Below, piece by piece: positions 46,566-58,400 of a stretch of 64,000 bases of DNA. This DNA comes from Brachyhypopomus gauderio (Eukaryota; Chordata; Actinopteri; Gymnotiformes; Hypopomidae), in contig NC_135228.1 in assembly GCF_052324685.1 (NCBI RefSeq), positions 12,219,027-12,283,026 on the forward strand, in the 5' to 3' direction. A program made the position numbers and the translations under genes. A model generated the notes under the pieces. The model saw only the letters and a list, made by a program, of their open reading frames with translations, made no database searches and was not told the DNA's origin. The stretch's first letter is position 1. The number at the start of each line of letters is the position of its first letter.

Positions 46566-46845
46566 CTGCTGTGTACTGTAAACTGCTTCTCAGTCAACAG
46601 ATTAAGTGAAATACGTGTGGCGACATGGATTTTTATCCACATGTAGGTGGATACATACATAATCATTATCATCATCATTCACACTACCACCCGTCACACC
46701 CATCTCAAGTCTGCCTCCTTTGTACTAGCTTTGGATTGTTTTCTCACTGCAAAAGGTGAAAAGGTGACATGCTGATTGGTCAAAATAGCTAAAGGCTTTT
46801 TTCTTCTCCGTCTGAGTCAATGGATCAACATAGTTCACACTATCA

Positions 46846-46871
46846 CCCCCCCCCCCCCCCCCCCCCCCCCC
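46846..46871. repeat. Poly(C) run (26 bp)
   Basis: An uninterrupted run of C. Similar runs occur at 557-571, 43,478-43,492 and 60,109-60,119, and a G run near 16,608-16,624. Such runs are often mis-sized in assemblies. Confidence 0.9.
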
Positions 46872-47610
46872 GTTTAGCATTACCTAGTAGTGGCTGCATG
46901 TACATATCAAAGGATGGCCTAATGGGATGCAAATTACCCCAGCACTACCATTTGGCACTCTCCAGAAGGAGTCATATGAAAATGCTGGTAGTTCCAGGAC
47001 AGCTTGCTTGACCCACCTTCATAAACAAGAAGTAGCCCTACTTTCAAATGAATTTCGGGCTGATAATGGGGATCACGGGTGCCTGTAGTTATGCAAGACG
47101 ATAAATACATGCAAATGAGCATCTAAAGTCAAAGAACTCATACAATTCACCATCCCACAACTAACCTTTTCACAAAATACAGTGACACACACACACACAC
47201 ATACACACACACATAAAGCAGCCCTACCTTCCATGTGAATTGTGCACTAGTAATGGTCAACGACGAGTATGTGTGAAATGCAAATGAATGGCTGGTATCT
47301 GCCAAGTTTCACACTTCTATGAAAAGAAATCCCCAAATTCCTTTTATCCAACAATTAGCTTTCACGAATTTAACGAATTCACGAAGGCCAAATTTTACAC
47401 TAAAACACTAATTAAACTATAATTACTTTAATTTGACACAAAAACACATTTAAAAACAAGGACAAAATGTCATAGAAGACGGCAACTGCATACCTTTCCC
47501 ATAGAATGTTAAACTATAGACTATGCAATAAACTAAAAACCCAAACCTATTTTGCCAAGAGCACGTTTGTTTCAGTGAGGGCGGCTCGTGCCCAACCCTC
47601 TGACGCAGGG

Positions 47611-47619
47611 CTCCGCCCA
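47611..47619 (+). promoter_or_regulatory. GC-box in the grpel2 promoter region
   Basis: CTCCGCCCA, an Sp1-type GC box, lies about 105 bp upstream of the grpel2 start codon in a locally GC-richer stretch without a TATA box. That is typical of a housekeeping promoter. Confidence 0.35.
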
Positions 47620-47723
47620 CTGGACCAAACGCCTTATTTCTCTATTTCAGGGGCTCCGGTTAGGGCTCAAGTGTAATGACCGCTGTAGCTAGTTAAATTA
47701 ACCAGCGCGTCCGCCCGAAAGAA

Positions 47724-49352
47724 ATGGCCGTACGGTTTCTGTCATTGTGTGTGAGAAATCGAATCGATTTGGGTAGAATACGATCCAGTGTCTACAATGT
47801 CAGGTAAGGGCAAAGTTGGTTGTTCGCAGACAGGGTGTTCAGATAACACTTTCAGCTATCTGTGGGTTAGCATAGTAGCTAGCCACCGTTTAGCTAACAG
47901 TCTCGCGACGTGGATTACGTGCAGTTAGGTTAAGTAGCGTTTCCACAGCGGCGCTAGCTATGGGTTACATAACACACACAGTTTTATGATTAACACAGAC
48001 TATAACTATATGTAGTAGTTTCAGACACACCTATTGTTCCTTTAAGTACAAATTAAAACTACACTTAACGTATATTTAACGTTTTTTTTTACGTGAGAGC
48101 CAAACAGCTAGGTAGCTAACTAAACAAGCAAGACCCGAAGGTGTAGGGTGTAGTTTTGTAACCTAGTTATGCTACATGTTTAACCGCTTAATCATCTAAC
48201 TGTATGCACGGCTATATATGTTAAATATATATTATATAATATATAATTTTGTTTTCGTAATTTCTATTTTAAGCTGTAATGACCTACGTAAACATAGTAG
48301 AATAATGTAGATATTACAAAACACAAGAAGTGTTGTGAATATGCGATTTGAAGATTTTACCTCAGCTTACAGTTAAGAAAAAGTTCTTCGCTACTCTTAC
48401 TGTTTATGCTCACCAGGTTCTCCAGCACTGCTGCAGAGCAGCGCAGTACAGGAAACGACTGCCATGGATATGATGATGGTGGTGATCATGACCAGAATAC
48501 CTCTGTAGCGCGTGTCAAGATGTTGGAGAAGAAGGCCATCAAGCTGGAGGAGCAAGTGCAAGATCTCACTGTAAGACACTGGTGCACAAGAACATGCACC
48601 TACATGTCAGTTATTTGCAAGAACCGCACAGTACTGACACATTTCCACGTCTGTTTAATAATGCCCACTGTGCCTGTTATATAAACAGTGAAATATAATT
48701 AACAAAAGGTGCATGTTTTCCCAGCAAGCTAAATGCAGATATCATACATTTATTGAGTGTTTTCATGTCTGTGTATTACAGGAGAGATACAAAAAAGCAG
48801 TGGCAAACTCTGACACTGTTCAAAGAAGAACACGTAAATTTGTGGAGGACGCCAAGCTATTTGGTAAAACTGTTAGCCGCCATTGTAGGCAATAATACTT
48901 TACATTTGTATAATACCATTCTTTATACCCATGGATGATTTACAATCCACACATTATGCTGTGAAACTACAGTTCAATTCCTTTGGGGGAAAAAACAATT
49001 AACACAGTCTCTCATTACAGGAATTCAAAGTTTCTGTCGTGACCTTGTGGAGGTAGCAGACATGCTGGAACAGACAAGTGGCTTGGAGGCGAAGGAGGTG
49101 ACAAGTCTAACCCAGAGTCTGGAACAAATACAGGACAGACTGCAAGAGGTGTTCATTAAACATGGACTAGAGAAGATGCGCCCTGTGGGCACTGTGTATG
49201 ATCCTTACCAGCACGAAGTTGTGTGCCATATCCCGGCTCATGGAGTGGAGCCTGGTCTTATAGCTGTGGTAAAGCAAGAAGGGTACATGCTTCATGGTCG
49301 CACTATTCGTCATGCACATGTGGGCATTGCTCTAAAAACACAAGACTCCTGA
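47724..49352 (+). CDS. grpel2: GrpE-like 2, mitochondrial nucleotide-exchange factor
   Basis: Matrix co-chaperone that releases ADP from mitochondrial Hsp70 (mortalin) during protein import and folding. Exons are 47724-47803, 48417-48570, 48782-48863 and 49021-49352, giving 215 aa (human GRPEL2 225). The first 27 residues (MAVRFLSLCVRNRIDLGRIR and on) are basic and lack acidic residues up to the Asp near 15, fitting a mitochondrial presequence. Residues about 57-105 form the GrpE coiled coil (KMLEKKAIKLEEQVQDLTER). The C-terminal beta domain carries YDPYQHEVVCHIPAHG and GYMLHGRTIRHAHVGIAL. EDAKLFGIQSFCRDLVEVAD matches GRPEL2 rather than GRPEL1. It is 5.8 kb downstream of afap1l1 in the same direction; both genes also lie close together on human 5q32. 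A TTAGCTAA-rich tract follows in intron 1. Confidence 0.95.
47855..48130. repeat. TAGCTAGC/TTAGCTAA-rich tract in grpel2 intron 1
   Basis: Clustered words such as AGTAGCTAGCCACC, GTTTAGCTAACAG, GCGCTAGCTATGG and CTAGGTAGCTAACTAA, beginning about 50 bp after the first exon. This is the same word family as at 11,330-11,600 and 20,030-20,330. Confidence 0.55.
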
Positions 49353-50012
49353 TTTGGGCTTTGCTATGTACTGCCTAGACTACACACATGTGTATTACAT
49401 AACCGCATTACTGATGCAGTTATGATGGATTTATCCCTGTTGAATATATAATGTGCACATGCATATATATTCTGAGCCCAGACATATTTCATTTTGTTGA
49501 CTGTTAAGATTTTTTCACCCCCATTATTGTCCTCTACCAATTTGTCTTTTCAGTGTATTTGCTTACTGTCTTTTAAGAATGTACTTTATGTCCTCTATTT
49601 GCAGAAATGAATACTAAAACAAGACTGTATTTGAATGATAGGCCTAGGTTATCTACTGGTACCTTAATTTTCAGAACTACAATACCTCATTGCACTTTGT
49701 TAGTGGGAGGGATTTACATTTTGTATTTTATTTTACTGGTAGAGGTTCCATGTTTTGTGTCTTTTATGAAGTTTGGGATTTTGTATATCAGTACAGTATT
49801 GTTGCATTTTCTTTGTACTGTAATTTTTGAAGTTTTCCGTTAAGACCATTTATAGTTTGCGATTCAAGAAGTTCACTGAATGGCCGAGGCCTTTGTGGAG
49901 GTTTACTGGATGTTAGCCATTTTAAATACTAACAATTTTGGGATGGTTATTATTCTCTAATTAACATTTAGCTTAATGTTAAATCACACCATGGACGCTT
50001 CAGTATCCAATG

Positions 50013-50018
50013 AATAAA
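50013..50018 (+). other. grpel2: Candidate poly(A) signal for grpel2
   Basis: AATAAA about 660 nt after the grpel2 stop. An ATTAAA variant follows near 50,281. Both lie ahead of the nhp2 promoter. Confidence 0.4.
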
Positions 50019-50445
50019 CTTGTATTCTAAAAATCCCTAAGGCCAGCAGAGTTGAAAGTGTCAGTGTATATAATAGCATGGTCTTTTGGGTTTTTATATT
50101 TATGTTTAACTTATAGAGTGTGTGTATTACAGTTCTGTAATTGCACATGTATATAGTACACAGTCTTATGGCTGTTGCATGTATTGGGAAGTAATGATTT
50201 CTCACTGAGAAATCATGTTTCTGGGGATATGTTTCCAGTTTAACTAATCTTTGGTATGCTCAGTGTACTGTTACTTCTTATTAAATGGTGTTTAAACGTC
50301 CGACAGTTTGCTCTTTTAATTTAACTGGGTGGAGGGGAGAAGGTAGGAAAAGAAATTGATTGGGCCCGATCCTTGTAACACATGTATGCAATTTAGTACC
50401 TCCTATGCACTAGGGGCAGTGTGTTGCCCAACGCGGCCAACACTA

Positions 50446-50452
50446 CGGAAGT
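50446..50452 (+). promoter_or_regulatory. ETS-type site in the nhp2 promoter
   Basis: CGGAAGT (in ACTACGGAAGTTG) lies about 110 bp upstream of the nhp2 start codon in a GC-richer segment without a TATA box. ETS/GABP sites at this distance are common in ribosome-biogenesis promoters. Confidence 0.35.
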
Positions 50453-50563
50453 TGAGACGCGCAGACTTTACGAGGGGATCTAGCACGTGTGTGTTGTGCG
50501 AGGAAACAACATTTCAGCTAGAAAGTGTTTGTACACCAAATAGTTCGCTTTACAGAAGTAAAT

Positions 50564-51396
50564 ATGACGAAGACAAAGAAAGAAAAAGGTAGTACTGAAG
50601 AGGAGGCTGGAAGTACAGAGAAATCCTACCAGGAACTAATAGCCAATATTAATCCCATCGCTAATCCGTTGGCATCGCGTAAATTAAGCAAGAAGCTCTA
50701 CAAATGCATCAAAAAGGGTAAGGCACATACATCCTGCCCAAATCGTACAAACCTAGTTAGCTAGTGATTTTTAAATAAGACTCATAAGCCATTACCCCGA
50801 CTTGGTTTAGTAACAAAGCAGCTAAGTTATCTATCCGTATCCTTTGTATCTTATTCTAATGTCGTTATCTCTTTTACATTTGTTCAGCGGCAAAGTTAAA
50901 ACAGATTCGCCGGGGTGTTAAAGAAGTACAGAAGTTCATAAACAAAGGAGAGACGGGGTAAGTTCTAACTTGAGTGTTAAAATCACACCCTCGAGACAGT
51001 GCTGACGTATTTGTAATTACAGATGTTGCAAATTTACATATGGATTACAAAGTCTCTGGCCCTTTTCAGGATTGTGGTGCTTGCTGGAGATACACTTCCC
51101 ATTGAGGTATATTGCCACCTGCCAATCATGTGTGAGGACAGAAACTTACCCTATGCTTATATTCCCTCCAAAGCAGTGAGTGTTCTTACTTCTTTCACAA
51201 CTGTTAGAATCATTTGTACATGTCAACTGCAATGTGTTTGTTAATGTACTTGTCTCTTGTTGTGCTCCAGGATTTGGGATCCTCAGCTGGTTCAAAGCGC
51301 CCAACTTGTGTGATCTTGATCAAAAGACACGATGAATATGAGGAGGCGTATGACGAGTGTTTGGAAGAAGTCTCTGCCCTCCCCAAACCTATCTGA
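50564..51396 (+). CDS. nhp2: H/ACA ribonucleoprotein subunit NHP2
   Basis: Core protein of H/ACA RNPs, acting in the nucleolus and Cajal bodies in rRNA and snRNA pseudouridylation and in telomerase RNA assembly, with dyskerin, NOP10 and GAR1. Exons are 50564-50717, 50888-50957, 51070-51175 and 51271-51396, giving 151 aa (human 153). It has an acidic/lysine-rich start (MTKTKKEKGSTEEEAGS), then an L7Ae-type RNA-binding domain from about residue 32. Seen there are ANPLASRKLSKKLYKCIKKA, IRRGVKEVQKFINKGETGI, VLAGDTLPIEVYCHLP and YIPSKADLGSSAGSKRPTC. The ending is YDECLEEVSALPKPI. The start is the ATG at the conserved MTK, although the frame is open a little further upstream. It follows grpel2 by 1.2 kb on the same strand, with its own promoter. 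Confidence 0.97.
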
Positions 51397-51816
51397 GTGC
51401 CCTGTCCATCACGTTATTAGAATATTGACTTACTGTGCAACTTTGTGGCATTACAGCATACAACAAAGTCATAATGATAATTGATTGCTCAAATGTGCAC
51501 AATACACAAGTATACCTGGTACTTTGTTGTACCCACCTATTTTACTTCAGTGCTTCATGGATATTTTTTTCATTTGGAGAGTGACATCAGAAATCTTGAT
51601 ATGATTAGCACAGATAGTGTCAAGTTGATTTTGACATTGCTGTTGAAACATTTTAGCTGAAACCTGTGCTCTTGTGATCTCAAATTGAGAGATTTGTGCA
51701 TTATACCACACATGGTTAACAGTTTTTTTCATGTATTGTTTGATATTGTTTTCAAGTAAAAATTGTGCCATCTTACAAAAAAAAGTTTGACATCTTACAC
51801 TGCAGTAAGGTATTTA

Positions 51817-51822
51817 AATAAA
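51817..51822 (+). other. nhp2: Candidate poly(A) signal for nhp2
   Basis: AATAAA about 420 nt after the nhp2 stop codon. It is the first canonical hexamer on the sense strand. Confidence 0.4.
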
Positions 51823-52229
51823 TGTAACAGTTTAGTTTTAAGTTTGTGGGCCTCATTTTTCTTTGCTCAAAAATTACATTCTTCCAAATCCCATTTTAAT
51901 GGTAGAGGGTGTTATTTCAGAGGTGTATTTTTTCATAGAGACATTTAATAACTCACACAGAGATGATTTTGTTTTCACTGCATAATTGTTTGGTCATCAT
52001 ATTGAAGTAAAGTGAAATTTAATGATGCTAAAGAAAGGCATTTCTAAATGATCTGAAATAAAATATACAACTTTTCACAGGGAATATTATCCCTGTTTGC
52101 AATACAAAATGAAACTTCAAAGAAACTTTTGGAATTTCTAAAGTAAATGGATATAATGCACTGGACGCCAATTGTATTTATAAATCCATGTCTTTGTCAG
52201 TTATGAATATATGAATTGTGATTCAAAAG

Positions 52230-52520
52230 CAGCAACTGGCTCAATCCCAAATGGCATACTTAAGCAGTACAGACTAGATTTCAATGCAGTACATTCTTTC
52301 ATTAGGCAACTGGGCAGTATGCATACAACCTCGGACATACTACTTCCACCACGATCATAGTTGCTCCAGTTGAATCATGGGATAGGACAGTGTGCTGCAA
52401 TCGCATACTTCAAAATGGCTCCTTATTCAGAAAGCCATCCAGGTACTTTTCCCTTACTGTTTAATTCATACTATATATTCGGACATACTACCCTTTATGG
52501 CGTACTACTTTGGTGTACTG
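52230..52520. repeat. Possible interspersed repeat with recurrent CATACTA words
   Basis: Starts at TCCCAAATGGCATACTTA and repeats GGACATACTA, GCATACTT and CATACTACC words, wording that I associate with dispersed fish DNA-transposon copies. No clear ends or target duplications were found, so this is tentative. Confidence 0.3.
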
Positions 52521-55430
52521 TATGTGAGAGAAGTACTGCATTTTCTTGAATATTTCTGCTTTGTCACGCAATTGTCCACATGGTGGCAGCATTGTCTCTG
52601 GAAAAAATGAAAGATTAAATAAATTTTTAACCTTATGTTCTGATGGTCATAAACACAGTACAAAGAGTGAAGCTGTGTTGGAGTGGAGATTTATCCCAGT
52701 GATTTGCTTTGTGCAGTTAGTTGTGTAAATTGAAGAACTTTAAATAAACAGATTAAACACTTAAATATTTTACTCTCTCCTGGGCCTCACCTCTGATTAA
52801 CATACAGTGGCTGCAATGATACAGTGAGTGCAATAGGATAGATCATCTGTGTTTAGTGCAAAAACATTGTGCGTGTTAGCTGTTGAACCTGATAATCACA
52901 GCCTTCTTACGCTTGCCTCTCATTTCTCTTGCCCCTGTTACTTGTTTTCTCTCTGTTTACATCTTAAATAGCTCATGCTGTAATACCCATTAATGCTCTT
53001 TGTCCCATGATGTTTGTTGTGTTTCAGCATTTATTTTACCCAAATCATGTATAAAAGCACAAGAGAGGTGTTCCCTACCCTCAGTTCCTTCAGACCCCGA
53101 GAGCAGCATGGACCACAGTCTATTCTCCTTTGAGGGATTTTTCCTGGAAACATGGAATAATACAGATGCTGAGGACAGGACACTGATGGGATGGCAAGGC
53201 TGTTGTCATGATTATGAGATTATTTTGGCTGCTGTTTTGAAAATCCTCCATGATCACAATGGATTACACCTGAGGAATACTACCAGTCTGAATAACTGAT
53301 CTAGACTTTTCTTCATTTTCAAGGAGATTTAGGGTTAGAGGACTGGCAAGGTCACAGAAAGCAAGAGTAGGAAGATTTCATGAAACTCATGGCCTGGGTG
53401 AGAATAAGGAGCAGCAACACTTTGTCTTATTCCACATCTGAAAAAAGAAACTGAATGTAATTGTCCATTTGATATGGGTAATACAATTTGGAGAGTTCCT
53501 TGTCATTTTTAAATTTTTTAAAAACGACTTCATTTCATGTTCATGATAAAAAAAAAACATTTTCTTCAATTTAAGTAAAAAAAATGTAAAACAGTGTAAA
53601 CGAAGACAGAACACATTATATGAATGGGCACTTTAATGAGGAAAAGAAATCTGAATGCAGAAGGTCAAAAGGACATATTAGCCACGTGGCTCAGCCTGTG
53701 GCTTCCCTGTTTACTCTCAACATCTCAAACATCATTGAGGTACACACCTCTGAGTCAGTTGTGTCCAGGGGCACAATGACTTACCCACCACCCTGAGCGC
53801 CATCAGTTTACTAAACAGCCTCTATAGTTTGGGCAGTATTTTGGTGAACACATTCCTAAACCTGGTCACTGTTGAATGTGGGCAGAAAGGGCAGATAAAT
53901 GTTTTTCGTTGAGTTATATCATTTTTTTGTCCTACATAGTTTCATCCTGTACTGATGGGCTTTGAGAATCATTTAAAATATTTGACATCACCATATGTTG
54001 GACAGTGTCCTGGCTTAAGGATTTAAGACATGGCTTATTCCAATGCTCTATTAATATATTTTCTATACTTTCACTACTTGGGAAAAAATGTTTTCTTGCT
54101 TTGTGGATGTCTCCTTGATGACATAAACAATGATAAGGCTTTCAGAGTGTGTTCAAATGTTAAAGGCATCTATAGAGATGTTCTAAATCAAACCAAAAGC
54201 TTGTGGCAAAGTTGCTTATAATAACTATACTCTTTCACAACCTCATGTTTTATTTTGATCTTCTCTGTATCTGTTCATATTTTCCTTCTCATTGTTTAAT
54301 TGCTGTGCTGACCTTTTTAACATACTGGGGTTTACATATAAGATTGCGTAAGATGGAAAAGCAAAGAAGATGCAGGCAAAAGCCCTTGAATCGTGCAGTT
54401 ACTGTTATGTGTGTGTTATTGCACCTCCTCTTCTGCTACTGCAGTTCTCGGAATCTGATGATTTATGTTGAAGTGTCTTATTTAGGGTTTGGCACTGTGC
54501 TTGTGGGTGTTTATTATGTAAACAGAGCACCTGCCGCCCACCCTCACCTCACAGGATTCAGCACGTGCCGTGCCATCCTCACCTTGGGTGCCTGCACCAG
54601 GCTCGCACAGGCCATGTCTAGCAGGGGTCTGGTGGACGCTCTGTGTCAGTCCTCCGCTGCAGTGTAAGGGCTCCGGCCGTAAGAGGCACGTCTGGCATTT
54701 GGCGGCTGGAACGCCAAATTATCTTCGCGTGGATGGTGGGTCTACTTGTTCCATTTCTTCCATTCATGAATCGAATTGAGCATGCGGATGATTCTAAAAC
54801 ACCACACATACTCTTGTGGTATGCGGTTCCCTTTCTCTGCTTCTTTGTCGTTTTCTGCTCCACCCCCATGCCCCCACCTCCCCGCCCCACCCCAACCTGA
54901 GCCCAATCTGGTGCAGTCTGTGTTGCAGGCAGGTGCTGGAGATGAAGCAGGTGTACCAAGAGATTTATTGATTTAACCACATTCTGTTGAGCAATATTTC
55001 TCAGTATTGGAGAGATGGAGTCAAGCATGTCCACTGTCTGCTGGCTCAGAGTCACTCGCTCCAGTGAGGACTGACAGACAGATACCAGGTTCCTTCTCCT
55101 CAACACCATGTGTTGTGGGTCTACTGGAAGGCTTTGTCAGTGATAGACTGCTATTGTGCCATTATCTGCCATTTTTCCTCTTCCACTGATATTGGCTCTG
55201 ATGTGCACTTGCACTGCAGTAACGTTTGGTGAACAAGAATATTTTTTTAACTATGGAGAACTGTGTTCATCATGTTTACATGTGAGCATGAATGAAAAGT
55301 GAGGTTAGTAGGTCATGACAAGGATATTCTGTGGGTAGATGAAAGTTATGACAGTTAACTAGATGAATGAAAGTTTCTGCCAGACTGATGAAACTACTGC
55401 TTAACCTTTATTTGCATAAGAGTGACATTT

Positions 55431-55432
<2 letters not shown>

Positions 55433-55478
<46 letters not shown>

Positions 55479-55480
55479 GT
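55433..55480. repeat. (GT)n microsatellite
   Basis: About 48 bp of GT with one GC interruption near the right end. Confidence 0.95.
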
Positions 55481-58400
55481 ATGAAGTTAAGCAAGTGTCA
55501 GTGTCCCTGCAGGGCAGCCTAGGGGCAACCTGTTCTCCCATTCACTGGGTGCTTGTAGAGGCTTGTTCCATGACTTTCACGCGTTTGCAGTTCATAAACT
55601 CCTGTCAGTTCAGGTTTACACTTGAGTGCATAGAAACTTTACACTCACACTTGGAGATCAGCAGAGCAATCTATTGTTGTTCTAACGGAGAGAAAGCTAC
55701 TGATAACTGATAAACTACTGGTGACAAGCAACCATCTGACAGTAGCATCCCTTTGACCTTGCTGACCTCACTAAGGCAATAAATTAAAAATTCAGTTAAC
55801 CTCTTAAGGAACTGTCTAATTATTCCATTATTAATTAATATCTGATATATATTTTGGAAGAACTGTGAATTGTTAAATTACAGCACTGAATCTATAATGA
55901 AAGGTATATAACTACTGAAAAAAGAGATATTGTTTAAATCTTTTTTTGTGGAAGAAATTTAGGAATTGACTTGTATTTGCGACATGTATCTGTGCCCAGA
56001 AATAGTTTATGAACCGTGAATATAAAATTTAACATTAATATTTTGAGGGTTTGAAAATTCTGTGAAAGATATCTGAGCAGCAAACTAAACGAACATGTAG
56101 ATGAGACACAGGGCCAAGGACCAGTGAGTACCTGAAGTGATGGAGGGGATCTGTTGTTTCCCCAGGCTAAGATTCTTACAGCTGCAGGCTTTAACCGAAG
56201 GCTGTAATCCAGCAAGCGCAGTCTGGGTGATCTGAGCTGCGTGTGTCATCAGTATATGTAAATGTTTCTCTGGAGGCCAGTCAATATGGAGTGCTAGAAC
56301 CCCCCTTTTTCATGCAACTCTTTCTTTTGAGTTTTTGTTGACATTTTATTTGGGGCACTTATTCAAGTCTCCATTCATACTGTAAATCCACATAGAGAGG
56401 TCTACATCAGTGACTGTATTGTTATGGTTGTACCCACAACATAATTACTCCAACAAGTCAAATTTGCACAGTAAGAAACGGTATGCAAACATGTTTCTCT
56501 TGAATTCCTAAACAATACAGCAATACAATATAATTGATATTGACAAATATTCCTTATTTGATGGAATGTTTTAGGAAAAGTTTAATTTCAACGAAACCTT
56601 CTAAACTCTTGTATGACACAGTTAAATGATCTAGGCAGTTATAATTCACTTGGACAACAAGTATATAATGATAATACAATGGTGTGGTAGATCTTTATGG
56701 TCACACTGACTTGGTGTAATAAAATATTTCCAGGACACACTTTGGCTCGACATGATTGATCACTGCATTTGTGCACTTGGTTGGAAGCATCAATGAGAGA
56801 GTCTCAACGATCTCTGACCTGTCACATAAATTTTGCCTATGACCTAAATTTCTTGTAAAACTAATCCTCCATCCAGACAACGGAATTCGTGGAAAAAGGG
56901 TTTCCATGGTGACTGTCTACTGAGTGCTCAGTCGTGGAGTGTGTCATGTTTATGTACGTTTGTTTACTGTGTCTCACTTAGACATCTCGAGGGAAACCCG
57001 TGGGACTGGTGGAGAGAGATACAGGCAGATGGCAGAGTTATAGGGGTTAGGTAGCGGGGAGTGAGAGTGAGACAGGTTGGGGCAGGATCACGATTGCTAG
57101 GGTGACAATCAGGAGTCTATGCTCTTTTTAAGTTATCTAATATGCCTGCTATTGGAATTTCACTTTATACTGTACAATTTTACTCTATTTTTCCTTAGTG
57201 ATGAATGCTTACCTTTTTGTTTCTGTTCTGTATCTTTGTGTGTATCATGCTATACTTTTATATAGTCATTCTAGTTAAATTTCCTAACTTTATCTGTGTT
57301 AATGAAGCACATTTTTGCCATGCATTTTATATTTATACAGTGATGGACACTGAAGTTCATGAGGACATTATTGCAGATAATCACACATGATTACACATGA
57401 TTGCTGTTGTTGCCACTATATTTCAGCATAATGGATTGAAGATTAATCACTGACTTTATGTGTGTGTTGGGTTAACCATCATTTAAATGGATAAATCATT
57501 TAAACTCTATCAGAGCCTTTACATAATCTTCCCATATTAAAGGACTGTAAGAAATTGGATAATAACTTAATCCCGATCTTAATTTATATCACATATATGT
57601 AGTTGTAAATAACAATACATTCTTAAATGTGGCCTGTAAGAACTGCAGCTGTAACTTAAGTGAAGATTATATGGCCAATAGCAAGTTAGCAAAGCAAATT
57701 CATTTTAGTATTCTAAAACAATCCATATTGACTGCATTGTTATATGCAAGCAAGTATGATTTATGGGAGTTATGACATGGAGCTGTTTCTAACTAATTGC
57801 TCTGGAAGCAAGTTGCCTGCATCACCTCCTGAACTATGAACATCTGCTATTCTGGATGCAACTCGTTTTTCCACACCTGCACTTGATGGGGCTGCAGGGC
57901 ATCTTTAATTGAGCTGTTATTATCTCTCCCCCATCAGGATCTGTGTTTACAAATAACACTGGCCTCTTGATGTGGCATGTGTCAGTAAATACCAAGCACA
58001 CTTACACTGTCGTTGGACGAGAGGCAGCTTATCAGAATTCAAACATGTCAATTAGAGAAGCCAACTCTAGCAGATCAGGCTGGACTGAAGTTGTTGTATC
58101 AATAGAGATAAAAGTGTAAGTGTGTAGCACAAGAGCCGGGCAGGACGGCGGTCCTTTTGTGTGTGTGTGCGTGATCAGCACATGCCACAGTCATCACGTT
58201 ATCAGAAAACTAAATGAACAGGTGATCGTGAGGTTTTTGTTGATATGACCAGTTAAATTCTATCTGAAACAACAGATTCTAAAATTGTGGCATGTTTTCT
58301 GTAATTCTGTAATATACTAGTATGTACTTGAAATCTTTTAATTTAACTTTAATTACAGTACCCTCCCTAATGTCAGAAATAACTCTTAAAAGGTTGTCAA

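Larger units (their letters stand above)
43676..46640 (-). mobile_element. piggyBac-like DNA transposon remnant (outer element)
   Basis: Minus-strand frames spell piggyBac transposase parts in the right order. From the right they are: EKQFTV and QQALDMIL (N-terminus, either side of the hAT insertion); an acidic stretch NPCDSDGEEIILDQSSDSE; ATKPDKFWIKFWVACDLKSK; KPNTMTDYNSLKCGVDVMDQ; RWPVAEFYNMIDISALNAYV; and a Cys-rich tail RKCCGSARCVQTIYKC. The frame changes several times. The segment between the acidic region and KPDKFW, where much of the catalytic core should be, is missing, so the copy is dead. The TTAA-flanked ends were not located; the coordinates cover only the readable coding parts. 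Confidence 0.85.

Noticed and set aside
47724-49352. grpel1 instead of grpel2
   Set aside because: EDAKLFGIQSFCRDLVEVAD and the C-terminus fit GRPEL2, and the afap1l1 neighbour agrees.
52577-52592. CTCF-like CCACATGGTGGCAG
   Set aside because: It mismatches the core at central positions that matter most.
54203-55109. Overlapping 154- and 163-codon frames on opposite strands
   Set aside because: Neither resembles a known protein and both include low-complexity Pro/Gly stretches. Kept only as a compositional observation.
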